Positions 34,067 to 43,140 are shown, counted from the first letter of the stretch. The stretch is DNA of 64,000 nt from Haloarcula amylolytica JCM 13557 (GCF_000336615.1 NZ_AOLW01000019.1:1-64000); one strand, 5' to 3'. Numbers and translations: made by a program. Notes: generated by a model not told the origin, from the sequence alone.

Positions 34067-35887
34067 ATGACACCACAGAAGCCATCCGCTGACGGCGAGC
34101 AGGCGGCCGACGGTCGGGCGACCGATGCAGGTCCGGCGGTCGACTACGAGACGGTGTCGGTACCAGTGCTGGTCGTCGGCGCTGGCGCTGCCGGGGCGCG
34201 GGTCGCTATCGGACTCGCCGAGAACGGTGTCGAACCGCTGGTCATCGGCAAGCGGGACCACGGCGATGCGCACACGACCTGGGCGGCCGGCGGCATCAAC
34301 GCCTCGCTGGGGTCGCTCGACCCGGAGGACGACTGGACCATCCACGCGGCAGACACGCTGGACGAGGGCCATTTCATCAACGACCCGAAAGCGGTCGAGC
34401 TGACGACCAAGCACATGCCCGACCGCATCCGGGAACTCGACGACTGGGGCATGCCCTTCGACCGGACCGAAGACGGCAAAATCAATCAGCGATACTTCGG
34501 CGCGCAGTCGTTCCGCCGGACCTGCTTCGTCGGCGACCGCACGGGCGAGGCGATGCTCGACACGCTCGTCGACAGGGCCCAGTCGCTCGAAATCCCCTAC
34601 CGCGACAACGTGATGATCACGCGCCTGCTCTCGGATGGCGATCATGTCTACGGGGCGGCCGGCTACGACATGGAGAGCGGCGAGTTCATCCTCTTCGAGT
34701 CGGACCACGTCGTCCTAGCGGCGGGTGGGTCCTCCGCGCTGTACAACCGCCACTCCTCGCGTGACGAGGAGAACAACGGCGACGGTCCGGCGCTGGCGCT
34801 CGATGCCGGCGCGTCGCTGATGGACATGGAGTTCGTCCAGTTCCACCCGACGGGGATGGTCGGCGACCGCTACGGCGAGGACTGGGACGGCCGCCTCGTC
34901 ACCGAAGCGGTCCGGGGCGAGGGCGGTCGACTGCTCAACAAAGACGGCGAGCGGTTCATGGAGGAGTACTCGCCTGACCAGATGGAACTCGACGCGCGGG
35001 ACGTGGTGGCCCGCGCCATCGCTCAGGAACTGCGTGAGGGCCGCGGGACGGAGAACGGCGGCGTCTATCTGGACATCTCGCACCGCGACGACGACTACAT
35101 CAAATCGCGGCTCCCGCGGATGTACGAGCGGTTCATGGATCTCGGCGTCGACATCACGGAAAAGCCGATGGAAATCGCGCCGACCGCCCACTACTCGATG
35201 GGGGGCGTCGATATCGACTTCGAGACCGGCGAAACCGGCGTTGGTGGGCTCTACGCCGTCGGCGAGACGGTGGCAGGCGTCCACGGCGCGAACCGCCTGG
35301 GCGGGAACTCGCTCGCGGAGACGGTCGCCATCGGCGCGCTCGTCGGCGACCACGTCGCGGCGCAGGTGACAGACGACCGCGACGCCGCCCTGCCGGCTGG
35401 CCAGCGTGCCATCGCCGAGCGCGAGTTCCGGTCGCTGCAAGAACTGGAGGCGACGGACGGCGACGAAACACCAGAAGAGCTACTCGCGGACCTCGGCGAC
35501 CTGCTGTGGGACCACGCCGGCATCCTCCGTAACGGCGAATCACTGTCGGACGGGCTCGCCGCGCTCGATGTCCTCCGTGAGCGGACGGGGAACATCGGCA
35601 TCGATGGCGACCGGACCAGCCTGTCGTTCGAACTCGCCGTCGACCTGTTCTTCAGCCTCACGGTCGCCGAAGCTCTGCTGTTGAGCGCGCGCAAGCGCGA
35701 CGAGTCCCGCGGCGCGCACTACCGCACCGACGCGGCCGACGTGGACCCAGACTGGCGGCGGAACATCCTCGTGGACCGCGGCGACACCGGGCTCGAACTG
35801 ACGACCCGCGGCGTGGCCGAGCCGAGCGAGGCCGTCAGCGAGGCGGTCGACGTCGGCTACGAACTCGACTACCACCATCTGGAGTGA
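34067..35887 (+). CDS. Orphan fumarate reductase/succinate dehydrogenase-like flavoprotein
   Basis: A 606-residue FAD enzyme. The ADP-binding motif VLVVGAGAAGARVAIGLA is at about residues 35-52. HTTWAAGGINAS is the residue block around the histidine that binds FAD, QFHPTGM is the substrate site, ELDARDVVARAI and HYSMGGVDID are SdhA/FrdA signatures, and GANRLGGNSLAETV closes the FAD domain. It is more like SdhA/FrdA (RTCFVGDRTG) than L-aspartate oxidase. The iron-sulfur and membrane subunits are absent on both sides, so it may work with distant partners or as a soluble reductase. A tandem direct repeat upstream suggests regulation. Confidence 0.85.
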   Translation: MTPQKPSADGEQAADGRATDAGPAVDYETVSVPVLVVGAGAAGARVAIGLAENGVEPLVIGKRDHGDAHTTWAAGGINASLGSLDPEDDWTIHAADTLDEGHFINDPKAVELTTKHMPDRIRELDDWGMPFDRTEDGKINQRYFGAQSFRRTCFVGDRTGEAMLDTLVDRAQSLEIPYRDNVMITRLLSDGDHVYGAAGYDMESGEFILFESDHVVLAAGGSSALYNRHSSRDEENNGDGPALALDAGASLMDMEFVQFHPTGMVGDRYGEDWDGRLVTEAVRGEGGRLLNKDGERFMEEYSPDQMELDARDVVARAIAQELREGRGTENGGVYLDISHRDDDYIKSRLPRMYERFMDLGVDITEKPMEIAPTAHYSMGGVDIDFETGETGVGGLYAVGETVAGVHGANRLGGNSLAETVAIGALVGDHVAAQVTDDRDAALPAGQRAIAEREFRSLQELEATDGDETPEELLADLGDLLWDHAGILRNGESLSDGLAALDVLRERTGNIGIDGDRTSLSFELAVDLFFSLTVAEALLLSARKRDESRGAHYRTDAADVDPDWRRNILVDRGDTGLELTTRGVAEPSEAVSEAVDVGYELDYHHLE

Positions 35888-35941
35888 GGCCGACTCCCGG
35901 GGACCGAAATTCAAGGCGGTCCCCGTGTAACTGTCCCCATC

Positions 35942-37069
35942 GTGGCTCCGACCCGCCGAACCGTCCTCGCCAGCGGTGGCCCCGCCCTCGGGAGTCTCAC
36001 CGCTCTCTCGGGCTGTCTTGGTGCTGCTGGCGACGCGGAGGTGGCGTGTCCGCCGTCGGTCCCGACGGACGCGTCGGTGCGCATCGGGTTCGTCGGCGAC
36101 GTGATGCTGGGCCGGAGCGTCGACGAACGCTGGCGCGATGCCCCCGACGGACCGACGGCCGTCTGGGGGTCGATGCTCGACGAACTCCAGTCACTCGACG
36201 GGCTGGTGGCGAACCTCGAATGCTGTCTCTCGGACCGCGGCGAACCGCGGCCCGGCCGTACGTTCCACTTCCGAGCGAGCCCGAGATGGGCCGTGGCCGC
36301 GCTGGACCGCGCCGGCGTCTCCTGTGCCGGACTGGCGAACAACCACCTGCTCGATTTCGGACCGGCGGCGCTCACGGACACGCCGGCGCATCTCGCCGAC
36401 GGTGGCATCGCCTCGGCCGGCGCTGGGGAGAGTCGAGACGCCGCATTCGAACCGGCGGTCATCGACGTCGGTGGACTCTCTATCGCCGTCGTCGCCGTCA
36501 CCGACCAGTCGCCGAGTTACGCCGCCGACGGCGACAGCCCCGGCACGGCCTACGCGCCGCTGGACCCGAACCACCCGCTGACGCGCCGCCGCGTCGGGGG
36601 TGCGCTGGCGGCGGCCCGCGACGCCAACCCGGACCTGCTCGTCGTCACCGCCCACTGGGGGCCGAACTGGGTGACAGAGCCAAGCAAGACACAGCAAGCG
36701 TTCGCCCGCTGGCTCGTAGACAACGGTGCCGACGTGGTCCACGGCCACAGCGCCCACGTCGTCCAGGGCATCGAGATGTACCGCGGTCGCCCCATCATGT
36801 ACGACACCGGCAACTTCGTCGACGACTACGCAGTTAAGGACGGCTACCGCAACGACCGGAGCGTCCTGTTCGAACTCCATATCGTGGACGGCCGGCTGGC
36901 CGCGCTCGAACTCACGCCGGTCGAGAACGCGTACACGCAGGTCGGACGTGCCGACGAAGCGGTGGCTGAGTGGCTTCGTGAGACACTCCGGGAGCGCTCT
37001 CGGCCCTTCGGAACGACTATCGAGCGTGACGGCCTCGGGCTTCGGGTTCCGCTGTCATGTCCGGCATAG
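35942..37069 (+). CDS. CapA-like metallophosphatase-fold protein, exported
   Basis: A 375-residue protein starting with an arginine pair (PTRRTVLASGG) and lipobox-like SGCLG, so it is probably exported and lipid-anchored. The rest is the CapA/PgsA fold: IGFVGDVMLGRSVDE, NLECCLSDRG, LANNHLLDFG, HWGPNWV and GHSAHVVQGIEMY hold the Asp/His/Asn metal residues of calcineurin-type phosphoesterases. Family members help make or anchor poly-gamma-glutamate or capsule polymers. There are no other capsule genes here, so the substrate is unknown. The start is a GTG at 35942, right at the twin-arginine sequence; it follows the flavoprotein by 54 bases. Confidence 0.8.
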   Translation: MAPTRRTVLASGGPALGSLTALSGCLGAAGDAEVACPPSVPTDASVRIGFVGDVMLGRSVDERWRDAPDGPTAVWGSMLDELQSLDGLVANLECCLSDRGEPRPGRTFHFRASPRWAVAALDRAGVSCAGLANNHLLDFGPAALTDTPAHLADGGIASAGAGESRDAAFEPAVIDVGGLSIAVVAVTDQSPSYAADGDSPGTAYAPLDPNHPLTRRRVGGALAAARDANPDLLVVTAHWGPNWVTEPSKTQQAFARWLVDNGADVVHGHSAHVVQGIEMYRGRPIMYDTGNFVDDYAVKDGYRNDRSVLFELHIVDGRLAALELTPVENAYTQVGRADEAVAEWLRETLRERSRPFGTTIERDGLGLRVPLSCPA

Positions 37070-37108
37070 CATCCGCTGGGTGTTTCCGGGCCGACTCGTG
37101 GTCAGTTG

Positions 37109-37828
37109 CTACTCGTCGACAGCCACAACCGCCGTCATGATTTCGTCGACCAGCCGTGGGTTGTACGTCCAGAGACCACGAAACGGTCCGTCCTCGGTTT
37201 CTTCGGCGACGAGTGCACACTTGTTCTGGTCGTCGCCGGCGGCGTCGAACGCCAGCAGCCACACCTGTTCGAGGGCGGTGTCTGTGAGCGGATGGAACGA
37301 GATTCCGGGAATCGCCGGTGGCTCCCAGTCGTCTCGTCCGTAAACGTGGATGTCGAGTTCCGTGTCGCTGGCGAGCGTCTGGTATCGGGCGCGCTGAGAG
37401 CGGAAGATCGACAGCGACTGGAAGCTCACTCGAAGCGTTCCCTCCCCGACGCGGTAGGCCCTGTCCTCGAACTCGTGCGACGTTGCGAGCAACTGTGCCG
37501 GCGTGAGCGATGCGAGGAGCGTGTTCGCGAGCGCCGAGCGGAGAAGCTGTCGACCCGGATCACTGTCAGGCGCTTCGCTGTCGCCGATACCGGCCGTCGG
37601 ATCGCACAGAAACGCCTGCAGCGCGGTGAGCGGGACTGCCTCGGCGAACACACCGTCCCGACGGATGACGGCAAACGCGTTCCGGTGTCCGGTCGGGAGT
37701 TTCTGCCAGGTGGCATCGATCCCCTGAGTTGCCAGACGCTCGCCCACAGTCTTCGTTGCGGGCGGACCGTACACAGTTATCTCCACGTCCGAGTCCTCGA
37801 AGCGTCGGAGGAGGGTACGAACTGTCAT
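37109..37828 (-). CDS. DICT-type sensory domain protein
   Basis: A 239-residue protein whose residues about 85-235 resemble the DICT domain, a sensor found in diguanylate cyclases and two-component proteins: LANTLLASLTPAQLLATSHEFE, FQSLSIFRSQRARYQTLA, YQ and AIPGISFHPLTDTALEQVWLLAF match its blocks. The N-terminal RTLLRRFEDSDVEITVYGPP is a separate short alpha/beta stretch, also seen in haloarchaeal DICT proteins. No output domain is attached. It follows an HTH gene by 10 bases on the same strand, which suggests sensing and regulation as a pair, perhaps of light or redox. Confidence 0.7.
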   Translation of the reverse strand: MTVRTLLRRFEDSDVEITVYGPPATKTVGERLATQGIDATWQKLPTGHRNAFAVIRRDGVFAEAVPLTALQAFLCDPTAGIGDSEAPDSDPGRQLLRSALANTLLASLTPAQLLATSHEFEDRAYRVGEGTLRVSFQSLSIFRSQRARYQTLASDTELDIHVYGRDDWEPPAIPGISFHPLTDTALEQVWLLAFDAAGDDQNKCALVAEETEDGPFRGLWTYNPRLVDEIMTAVVAVDE

Positions 37829-37838
37829 CGGCCCACGA

Positions 37839-38219
37839 TCAGTCCTCGTGGTCTGTCTCGGCGGTATCCAGATCGGTTATCGTCGCCAGAACCTCGGCCG
37901 TGGATGGCGACAGCGATGCCAGCGTCGCGGTCCGCTGGGCAGCGTCGTAGCTAATAACGCCAGCGTCATCGAGAACAGGGAGGTGGCGGTGGTGGAGCGA
38001 CGTGCGGGTATCATCCCAGTTGCAGGCGTCGGTGTCTCGAGCACGCGCGCTGGACCAGCCCACGACCACGTCAGTGAGTTCCGCGATTGAGGCCGAGTCG
38101 TGTTCGGTGAGGTAAGTGTATATCATCCGCCGGGGCTCGGCTGCCAGCGTCCGTAATAGCGTATCGAGTCGCTTGGACGAGAGTCCCGGCGTCTCCACAG
38201 GCTGTTCGTGCTGATCCAT
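37839..38219 (-). CDS. ArsR-like (DUF7344-type) HTH protein
   Basis: A 126-residue haloarchaeal winged-helix protein. LLRTLAAEPRRMIYTYLTE starts the helix-turn-helix, SIAELTDVVV and TRTSLHHRHLPVLDDAGVISYD form the recognition and wing regions. The HHRHLPxLxxAGVIxYD pattern is typical of the large haloarchaeal family that also includes the bacteriorhodopsin and gas-vesicle regulators. Its gene precedes the DICT gene by 10 bases in the same operon. ATG 38219 is chosen over an upstream ATG three codons earlier. The regulated genes are unknown. Confidence 0.75.
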   Translation of the reverse strand: MDQHEQPVETPGLSSKRLDTLLRTLAAEPRRMIYTYLTEHDSASIAELTDVVVGWSSARARDTDACNWDDTRTSLHHRHLPVLDDAGVISYDAAQRTATLASLSPSTAEVLATITDLDTAETDHED

Positions 38220-38316
38220 GTCAATCAATTATCCACTCTCAGTATTAATATCATTGGCCGATAGGAGATTACAGATGTGACGGAATCCATTTACGTGCCA
38301 GCACCGTCTAAGATGT

Positions 38317-38928
38317 ATGAACTACGAGTCCGCCCTACAGCGAGCGTACGACGTACTACCAGACCAGCCCCGGGAAGCCGGTGAACGGCTCTCGATTCCC
38401 GACCCCGAGGGCCAGACCGACGGTGCGTTCACACGCCTGACGAACTTAGAGGCAATCGCCGACGCAGTCTCGCGGGACGCCCAGCATCTCCACCGAGCCA
38501 TCCAGCGCGAGTTCGGGACCAACGGTCAGTTCGACGGCGGCGAAGCCCGCTACAACGGCTCGTTCGACACTGCTGATTTCGAGGCCGCCATCGACGCGTA
38601 CGTCGCCGAGTACGTCACCTGTTCCGAGTGTGGCCTGCCCGACACCGTCCTCAAGAACGAGGACGGCGTCGACATGCTGCGCTGTCAGGCCTGTGGTGCG
38701 TTCCGCCCGGTCGCCAAGGGCGCGAGTTCGAACACGCAGCAGGACCGACCCACGCTCGAAGAAGGCGAGACCTACGAGGTCAAGATCACCGGCACCGGCC
38801 GCGAGGGCGACGGTGTCGCCGAGAAAGGGAAGTACACCATCTTCGTCTCCGGAGCGCGCGAAGGGCAGGTCGTCGAGGCCTACATAGAGAGCATCAGCGG
38901 CACGCTAGCGTTCGGTCGCGTCGCCTGA
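38317..38928 (+). CDS. eif2b: Translation initiation factor aIF2, beta subunit, with TRAM domain
   Basis: A 203-residue aIF2-beta that helps load initiator tRNA. The central alpha/beta domain (about 40-98) is followed by a zinc ribbon with Cys102, Cys105, Cys123 and Cys126, then a TRAM domain (about 145-203; GREGDGVAEKGKYTIFVSG) that binds RNA and is a common haloarchaeal fusion. A TATA-like atttacg about 27 bases before the ATG (38290) indicates a leaderless mRNA. It is divergent from the HTH/DICT pair. Length is normal for haloarchaea. Confidence 0.93.
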   Translation: MNYESALQRAYDVLPDQPREAGERLSIPDPEGQTDGAFTRLTNLEAIADAVSRDAQHLHRAIQREFGTNGQFDGGEARYNGSFDTADFEAAIDAYVAEYVTCSECGLPDTVLKNEDGVDMLRCQACGAFRPVAKGASSNTQQDRPTLEEGETYEVKITGTGREGDGVAEKGKYTIFVSGAREGQVVEAYIESISGTLAFGRVA

Positions 38929-38964
38929 GGGCTGTTTTCCCCGCCGCCCGGCTACGTTTCTCGC

Positions 38965-39891
38965 TTATTCCCACAGGTCCGTCGAGAGGTATCGTTCGCC
39001 GGTGTCCGGCAGGACGACGACCACCGTCTCGTCGGGGTTCTCGGTAGCGTACTCCGCGGCCGCGTGCAGCGCCGCACCCGAGGAGATACCGACCATGATG
39101 CCCTCCTCGCTGGCGAGTCGGTGGGTCGCGTCGATAGATTCCGTCTTGCTCGCAGTCCGCACCTCGTCGACGAGGTCACGTCGGAGGATATCCGGAACGA
39201 ATCCGGGACCGATACCCTGGATGTCGTGGCTGTCCGGGTCATCCGCCGAGAGCAGTTTGGACTGTTCAGGCTCGACGGCGACCGAGGTGAGGTCCGCGCC
39301 GACCTCCTCTTCGATGTACTCCGAGATGCCGGTGATCGTGCCGCCGGTCCCGACACCGGCAACGACGGCGTCTACGTCGCCGTCGGTATCGGCCCATATC
39401 TCCGGACCCGTCGTCTCGCGGTGGGCGCGCGGGTTCGCCTCGTTCTCGAACTGCCGGGCGCGGACAGTTCCCGGCGCATCCGCGAGTTCGTTCGCGCGCT
39501 CGATTGCGCCGCTCATGCCGCCGTCGGCCGGCGTGAGTTCGAGGTCCGCGCCGAGCCCCGACAGCAACTGCCGGCGCTCCTCGCTCATCGATTCGGGCAT
39601 CGTCAGCACGCAGTCGTACCCCCGTGCGGCACAGACGGCGGCCAGCCCGATGCCGGTGTTGCCGCTGGTCGCTTCGACGACCGTCCCGTCGTCGGGGAGG
39701 TCACCGGACTCGGCGGCCGCCTCGACCATGTACAGCGCGATGCGGTCCTTGACGGAGTAAGGATTAGCCGCTTCGACCTTGCCGAGCAGATTGTCCGCGA
39801 AGCTGTCGAGACAGACCAGCGGCGTGTCGCCGATGAGCTCAGTCACACTGGACGCGACAGTACCGTCGTCTCGCTGGGCGTACGACTGCAT
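38965..39891 (-). CDS. cysK: Cysteine synthase (O-acetylserine sulfhydrylase)
   Basis: A 308-residue pyridoxal-phosphate enzyme that makes cysteine from O-acetylserine and sulfide. Lys48 in NPYSVKDRIA is the PLP lysine, VEATSGNTGIGLAAV is the substrate/phosphate region, and GVGTGGTITGIS is the phosphate-binding loop. PGFVPDILRRDLVDE and GISSGAALHAA complete the fold. ATG 39891 is preferred over the in-frame extension to 39954, which has no family sequence. It is divergent from a 41-residue gene and convergent with aIF2-beta. Confidence 0.93.
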   Translation of the reverse strand: MQSYAQRDDGTVASSVTELIGDTPLVCLDSFADNLLGKVEAANPYSVKDRIALYMVEAAAESGDLPDDGTVVEATSGNTGIGLAAVCAARGYDCVLTMPESMSEERRQLLSGLGADLELTPADGGMSGAIERANELADAPGTVRARQFENEANPRAHRETTGPEIWADTDGDVDAVVAGVGTGGTITGISEYIEEEVGADLTSVAVEPEQSKLLSADDPDSHDIQGIGPGFVPDILRRDLVDEVRTASKTESIDATHRLASEEGIMVGISSGAALHAAAEYATENPDETVVVVLPDTGERYLSTDLWE

Positions 39892-39978
39892 ACACCGGGA
39901 GAAGGAGATTAGCCCCCGTAACGACGCACCCAGAATATTGTGGGACGAATACATTCACTCGGTTCCGAGTCTCCAGAA

Positions 39979-39986
39979 GCTTATGT
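39979..39986 (+). promoter_or_regulatory. TATA-like element of the 41-residue gene
   Basis: gcttatgt lies about 28 bases before ATG 40011, the spacing of a leaderless mRNA; it supports the very small gene as real. Confidence 0.35.
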
Positions 39987-40010
39987 TGCCTCCACACGAG
40001 CGTTCCAGTA

Positions 40011-40136
40011 ATGCCCGAGATTACCGTCTCTGAGGGCCTGTACCGTCAGCTATCCGCCGCCGAAAACCAGGTCGAAGAAGAGACGCTCTGGAAGATGTTG
40101 CACCAGTTCAAGCGCCAGAACACGCCGAGCGAGTAA
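40011..40136 (+). CDS. 41-residue haloarchaeal protein, antitoxin-like
   Basis: A 41-residue protein (PEITVSEGLYRQLSAAENQV, then a helical tail rich in Glu and Gln). The start PxITVSEGLYxxL resembles the N-terminal DNA-binding strand of short CopG/AbrB-like proteins, which haloarchaea carry in many copies. No toxin gene is adjacent. It is supported by a promoter-like element upstream and a stop at 40134. The short size limits certainty. Confidence 0.6.
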   Translation: MPEITVSEGLYRQLSAAENQVEEETLWKMLHQFKRQNTPSE

Positions 40137-40144
40137 CGCCGTCG

Positions 40145-40846
40145 CTATCCGACCGGTTCGATGAGTTCCGGCGAGTCGTTAGCGGGACTGTTGACGGCCG
40201 TCGAAACCGGATAGGTCTGCATCGGCCCGTCGTACGGGTCGAGCAGTGCAGTCACGTCGCCGACGCTCCCGCGCAGCCACGTCGACTCCTCCGACGGATC
40301 GAGGATGACAGCCATCCGGTGATGGAGGTCGGCGACGGCGTCGTTCGGTTCGGTCGTCACAATCGTGAACGACTCGACGATATCGTCTTCTCCGCCCGAA
40401 TCGCCGCCGCTCCCGCCGAACTCCCCCAGCCCGGTCTGTCGCTGTGGCGGCACCCACCGCTCGTACAGCCCCGCCATCGCGAACAGGTCGTCGTCCGGCA
40501 GCGCCACGCGATACGGTTGCTTGCCGTCGCTCGTTTCGACCCACTCGTAGAACCCATCAGCCGGGACGAGACAGCGCCGGGACTCGTATGCCTCGGCGAA
40601 CGAGCGTTTCTCGGCCAGGGTCTCGGCGCGGGCGTTGATGTGCCTGTGGTCCGTGCGGTTGTCAGCCCAGGACGGAATCAGCCCCCACTCCATCCGCTGG
40701 ATTGTGCCGGACGACTCGGCAGTGATGACCGGCAGGTCCTGACTCGGGGCGGCGTTGTATCGCGACCCGTAGTCGAAGGAAAACTCGGCGTCGAACCGCG
40801 CCTCGATGTCTTCGCGGGGGGAAAACAAACTGTAGCGGCCACACAT
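40145..40846 (-). CDS. SOS response-associated peptidase (SRAP/HMCES-like)
   Basis: A 233-residue SRAP-family protein that forms a DNA-protein crosslink at abasic sites in single-stranded DNA. Met1 removal exposes Cys2 (MCGRYSL), which makes the thiazolidine link. RYNAAPSQDLPVI, NARAETLAEKRSF, GFYEW (Glu) and the LHHRMAVIL block, with its catalytic His, are all present. The loop GGSGGDSGGEDD (about 150-163) is an insertion compared with E. coli YedK. ATG 40846 gives Cys2. It is convergent with the small gene before it. Confidence 0.92.
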   Translation of the reverse strand: MCGRYSLFSPREDIEARFDAEFSFDYGSRYNAAPSQDLPVITAESSGTIQRMEWGLIPSWADNRTDHRHINARAETLAEKRSFAEAYESRRCLVPADGFYEWVETSDGKQPYRVALPDDDLFAMAGLYERWVPPQRQTGLGEFGGSGGDSGGEDDIVESFTIVTTEPNDAVADLHHRMAVILDPSEESTWLRGSVGDVTALLDPYDGPMQTYPVSTAVNSPANDSPELIEPVG

Positions 40847-40880
40847 GGGCTACTTTTGTCGTCGCCGGTGGATAAATCCA

Positions 40881-42530
40881 CTACTCGCGCATCCACTCAC
40901 TCGCCTGCGGTTCCGTCGGGTCGGTCCTGACCTCGACGAGCGTCGGCGCGTCCGTCTGCACCGCCTCGCGAACCGCCGTGCGGATTTCGGACGCCGTGTC
41001 GGCTTGCACGGCTTCCATCCCCATTCCGGCAGCGACAGTTCCGAAGTCAATCGGCGTCGTGTCCCATCCGTACGCCTGGTGGTCGAGGTCGTAACTCCGG
41101 CCGGCCTCCTCGCTGATAATCGCGTAATCGTCGTTGTTGAGGACGACGACGGTGATCGGGAGGTCCTCGGCGACCGCAGTATGGAGCTCGTGCACGCACA
41201 TCATGAGGCCGCCATCACCAGTCAGCGCAACGACGGGTGTGTCCGAGTTCGCTAGCTGTGCCCCAATCGCCGACGGCAGTCCGGTTCCCATCGTCGCCCA
41301 CGACCCGGGGTTGACGTAGCTGCGCGGTCCGTACGCCTCGAACGTGTTCAGCGCCCAGACGCGGAACCCCCCGGCGTCGACGGCCGTGATGGCATCCGAA
41401 GGGACTGCGTCCCGGAGGATTTGCAGCACACGGACGGAGGTGAGCGGTGGTTCCGAATCCACGAGCGGTTCGATACGACGCGCAGTGGCATCGCGGACAG
41501 CCTGTGCGCGTTCGGTTCCGGCCGTCTTCGTGGCAGGAGCGGTATCGGCCGCCGCGATTTTGTTCTCGATCGCCGTCATCGCGTCCGCGGCATCTGCGAG
41601 GATGCCGACAGTCGGGTCATAGCCCGTGCCGAGGTCGTCGGCGTCAATCGTGACGTGAACGAGCGTCTCAGGGAGTTCGACGGACCACCCGCGTGTCCCG
41701 TGTGCGTCGAGGTCGGAGCCGACGGCGAGTACGGCATCGGAGTCGGCGAGACAGTCCAGTAGTTCTGGGCTTGCACTCCCGCTCAGGACACCGGCACTGA
41801 GGTCGTGGTCCTCCGGGAGCACGCCCTTGCCTTTGTACGTCGTCACGACGGGCGCGTCAAGTCGCTCGGCGAGGCTTCGGAGCGCCGCCGTCCCACCCGA
41901 CGCTCGCACACCACCGCCTGCCATGATAACTGGCATCTCGGCCGCGAGCAGGTGCTCGGCGGCTTCCGCAACCGCCTGCTCCGGGACGGTGCTGGTGGAC
42001 GGTGTCGCAGGTGTGCTTGCACCGGCGAGTGGCACGTCCATCTGCAAGTAATTCTTGGGGAGCCCGACTCTGACTGGCCCCTTCGGCGGTGTCTGGGCGA
42101 CCTGTACCGCCCGGTCGATCGTCGCCGCCGTCGTCTCGGGGTTTTTCAGTAGTATGTTCTCTTTGACGACGTTGTCGTAGGTGTCCGGCGGGGTTTCGTG
42201 AATCGCATCGCCGCCCCGGAGCGCCGGCTCGGTTTCGATAGCGAAGTGCACCAGCGGCGTGCAGTCGTTCAGCGCGTTTTTCAGGCCGTTCATCGCGTTC
42301 ATGTCGCCCGGGCCGGGGACGACAACAGTGCTCGCTATCTGCCCGCTCGTCTCTGCATAGCCCCAGGCCTGATGTGAGACCGCAGTTTCGTGTCGTGCCA
42401 CGACGAAACGGATGTCGTCTCGCTTGCCGATGGCCTCGTTCAGCGGGAGGGACTGCTTCCCCGGGATTCCGAAGACGGTATCGATGCCGTTCGCGACGAG
42501 ACGGTCTACCACCGCCAGACTAACGCGCAT
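40881..42530 (-). CDS. Acetolactate synthase-like TPP enzyme
   Basis: A 549-residue thiamine-diphosphate enzyme of the POX/ALS/ benzoylformate decarboxylase family. The catalytic Glu sits in VARHETAVSHQAWGYAETSG (first domain); a central domain (about 190-330) binds FAD or is regulatory, and TGDGGLMMCVHELHTAVAE with LNNDDYAII is the TPP-Mg motif of the third domain. The QAWGYAETSG form and the absence of an adjacent small subunit argue against a true acetolactate synthase; sulfopyruvate, phenylpyruvate or similar decarboxylase activity is possible. ATG 42530 is clear. It is transcribed away from the next gene. Confidence 0.85.
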   Translation of the reverse strand: MRVSLAVVDRLVANGIDTVFGIPGKQSLPLNEAIGKRDDIRFVVARHETAVSHQAWGYAETSGQIASTVVVPGPGDMNAMNGLKNALNDCTPLVHFAIETEPALRGGDAIHETPPDTYDNVVKENILLKNPETTAATIDRAVQVAQTPPKGPVRVGLPKNYLQMDVPLAGASTPATPSTSTVPEQAVAEAAEHLLAAEMPVIMAGGGVRASGGTAALRSLAERLDAPVVTTYKGKGVLPEDHDLSAGVLSGSASPELLDCLADSDAVLAVGSDLDAHGTRGWSVELPETLVHVTIDADDLGTGYDPTVGILADAADAMTAIENKIAAADTAPATKTAGTERAQAVRDATARRIEPLVDSEPPLTSVRVLQILRDAVPSDAITAVDAGGFRVWALNTFEAYGPRSYVNPGSWATMGTGLPSAIGAQLANSDTPVVALTGDGGLMMCVHELHTAVAEDLPITVVVLNNDDYAIISEEAGRSYDLDHQAYGWDTTPIDFGTVAAGMGMEAVQADTASEIRTAVREAVQTDAPTLVEVRTDPTEPQASEWMRE

Positions 42531-42658
42531 ACTGATTCCTCACTCCGGAGACAATTCACTCTCATGACTTTAGTTCGCCACCGGTCATGCTAGACCGCGT
42601 CGGATCGACGCCACAGACACAGGGGAGGTTATACTACCGAGCCCTGCATGGCCCGCGA

Positions 42659-42666
42659 ATTTAAAT
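42659..42666 (+). promoter_or_regulatory. TATA-like element of the 128-residue gene
   Basis: atttaaat lies about 30 bases before ATG 42692, consistent with a leaderless mRNA. The 160 bases between the TPP enzyme and this gene hold no gene. Confidence 0.4.
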
Positions 42667-42691
42667 CCGAAAGCGCCCAACTACGTGACAG

Positions 42692-43078
42692 ATGACCACG
42701 GACCCCTCGTTCAGCATCCCCGCACACCCACAGCGGCGCTTTCCCCACGGGAGTGGGGTTGAATACGAGGGCGGGACGGAGTTCCGACTTGTCCCGGAAC
42801 AGGAGCGGGCGACGCCGGAACTCGCCGAGACAGTCGTCGACATCCTCGAGGCCGGACCGTACCGCTACGGTGATTTCCACGACCTGCCGATGCCGCTGTG
42901 GCTGGTCCGCGACGAGGAGACGACCGACGTGTTCCGCGTCGCCGTCCGCGACGGGACGGTCCGACTGCACGTCCTGCCGACCACGGAGTCCGACGGGCTA
43001 CAGCGGTTCTTCGAGCGGCTGCGTGCGGCCAGCGAGGGAGAGTCGTGGGCCGTGCAACGACACGTTGACGGGCGGTAG
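42692..43078 (+). CDS. Haloarchaeal protein of unknown function
   Basis: A 128-residue acidic cytoplasmic protein. Its main features are PELAETVVDILEAGPYRYGD, DLPMPLWLVRDEETTDVFRV and a C-terminal helix LQRFFERLRAASEGESW. There is no signal peptide or metal motif. It precedes the TIGR00300-family gene by 62 bases on the same strand and could be co-transcribed with it, which would place it near ornithine or arginine metabolism; this is inference. Confidence 0.65.
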   Translation: MTTDPSFSIPAHPQRRFPHGSGVEYEGGTEFRLVPEQERATPELAETVVDILEAGPYRYGDFHDLPMPLWLVRDEETTDVFRVAVRDGTVRLHVLPTTESDGLQRFFERLRAASEGESWAVQRHVDGR

Positions 43079-43140
43079 CCGGGCCGCCGGGGTAGCACAG
43101 ACCCAAAACCGTCTTACACACCTGTCTCCATGTCTTGGCC

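Noticed and set aside
34067..35887. L-aspartate oxidase (nadB) assignment of the flavoprotein
   Set aside because: The RTCFVGDRTG, ELDARDVVARAI and HYSMGG stretches fit SdhA/FrdA better, and no nadA or nadC is adjacent.
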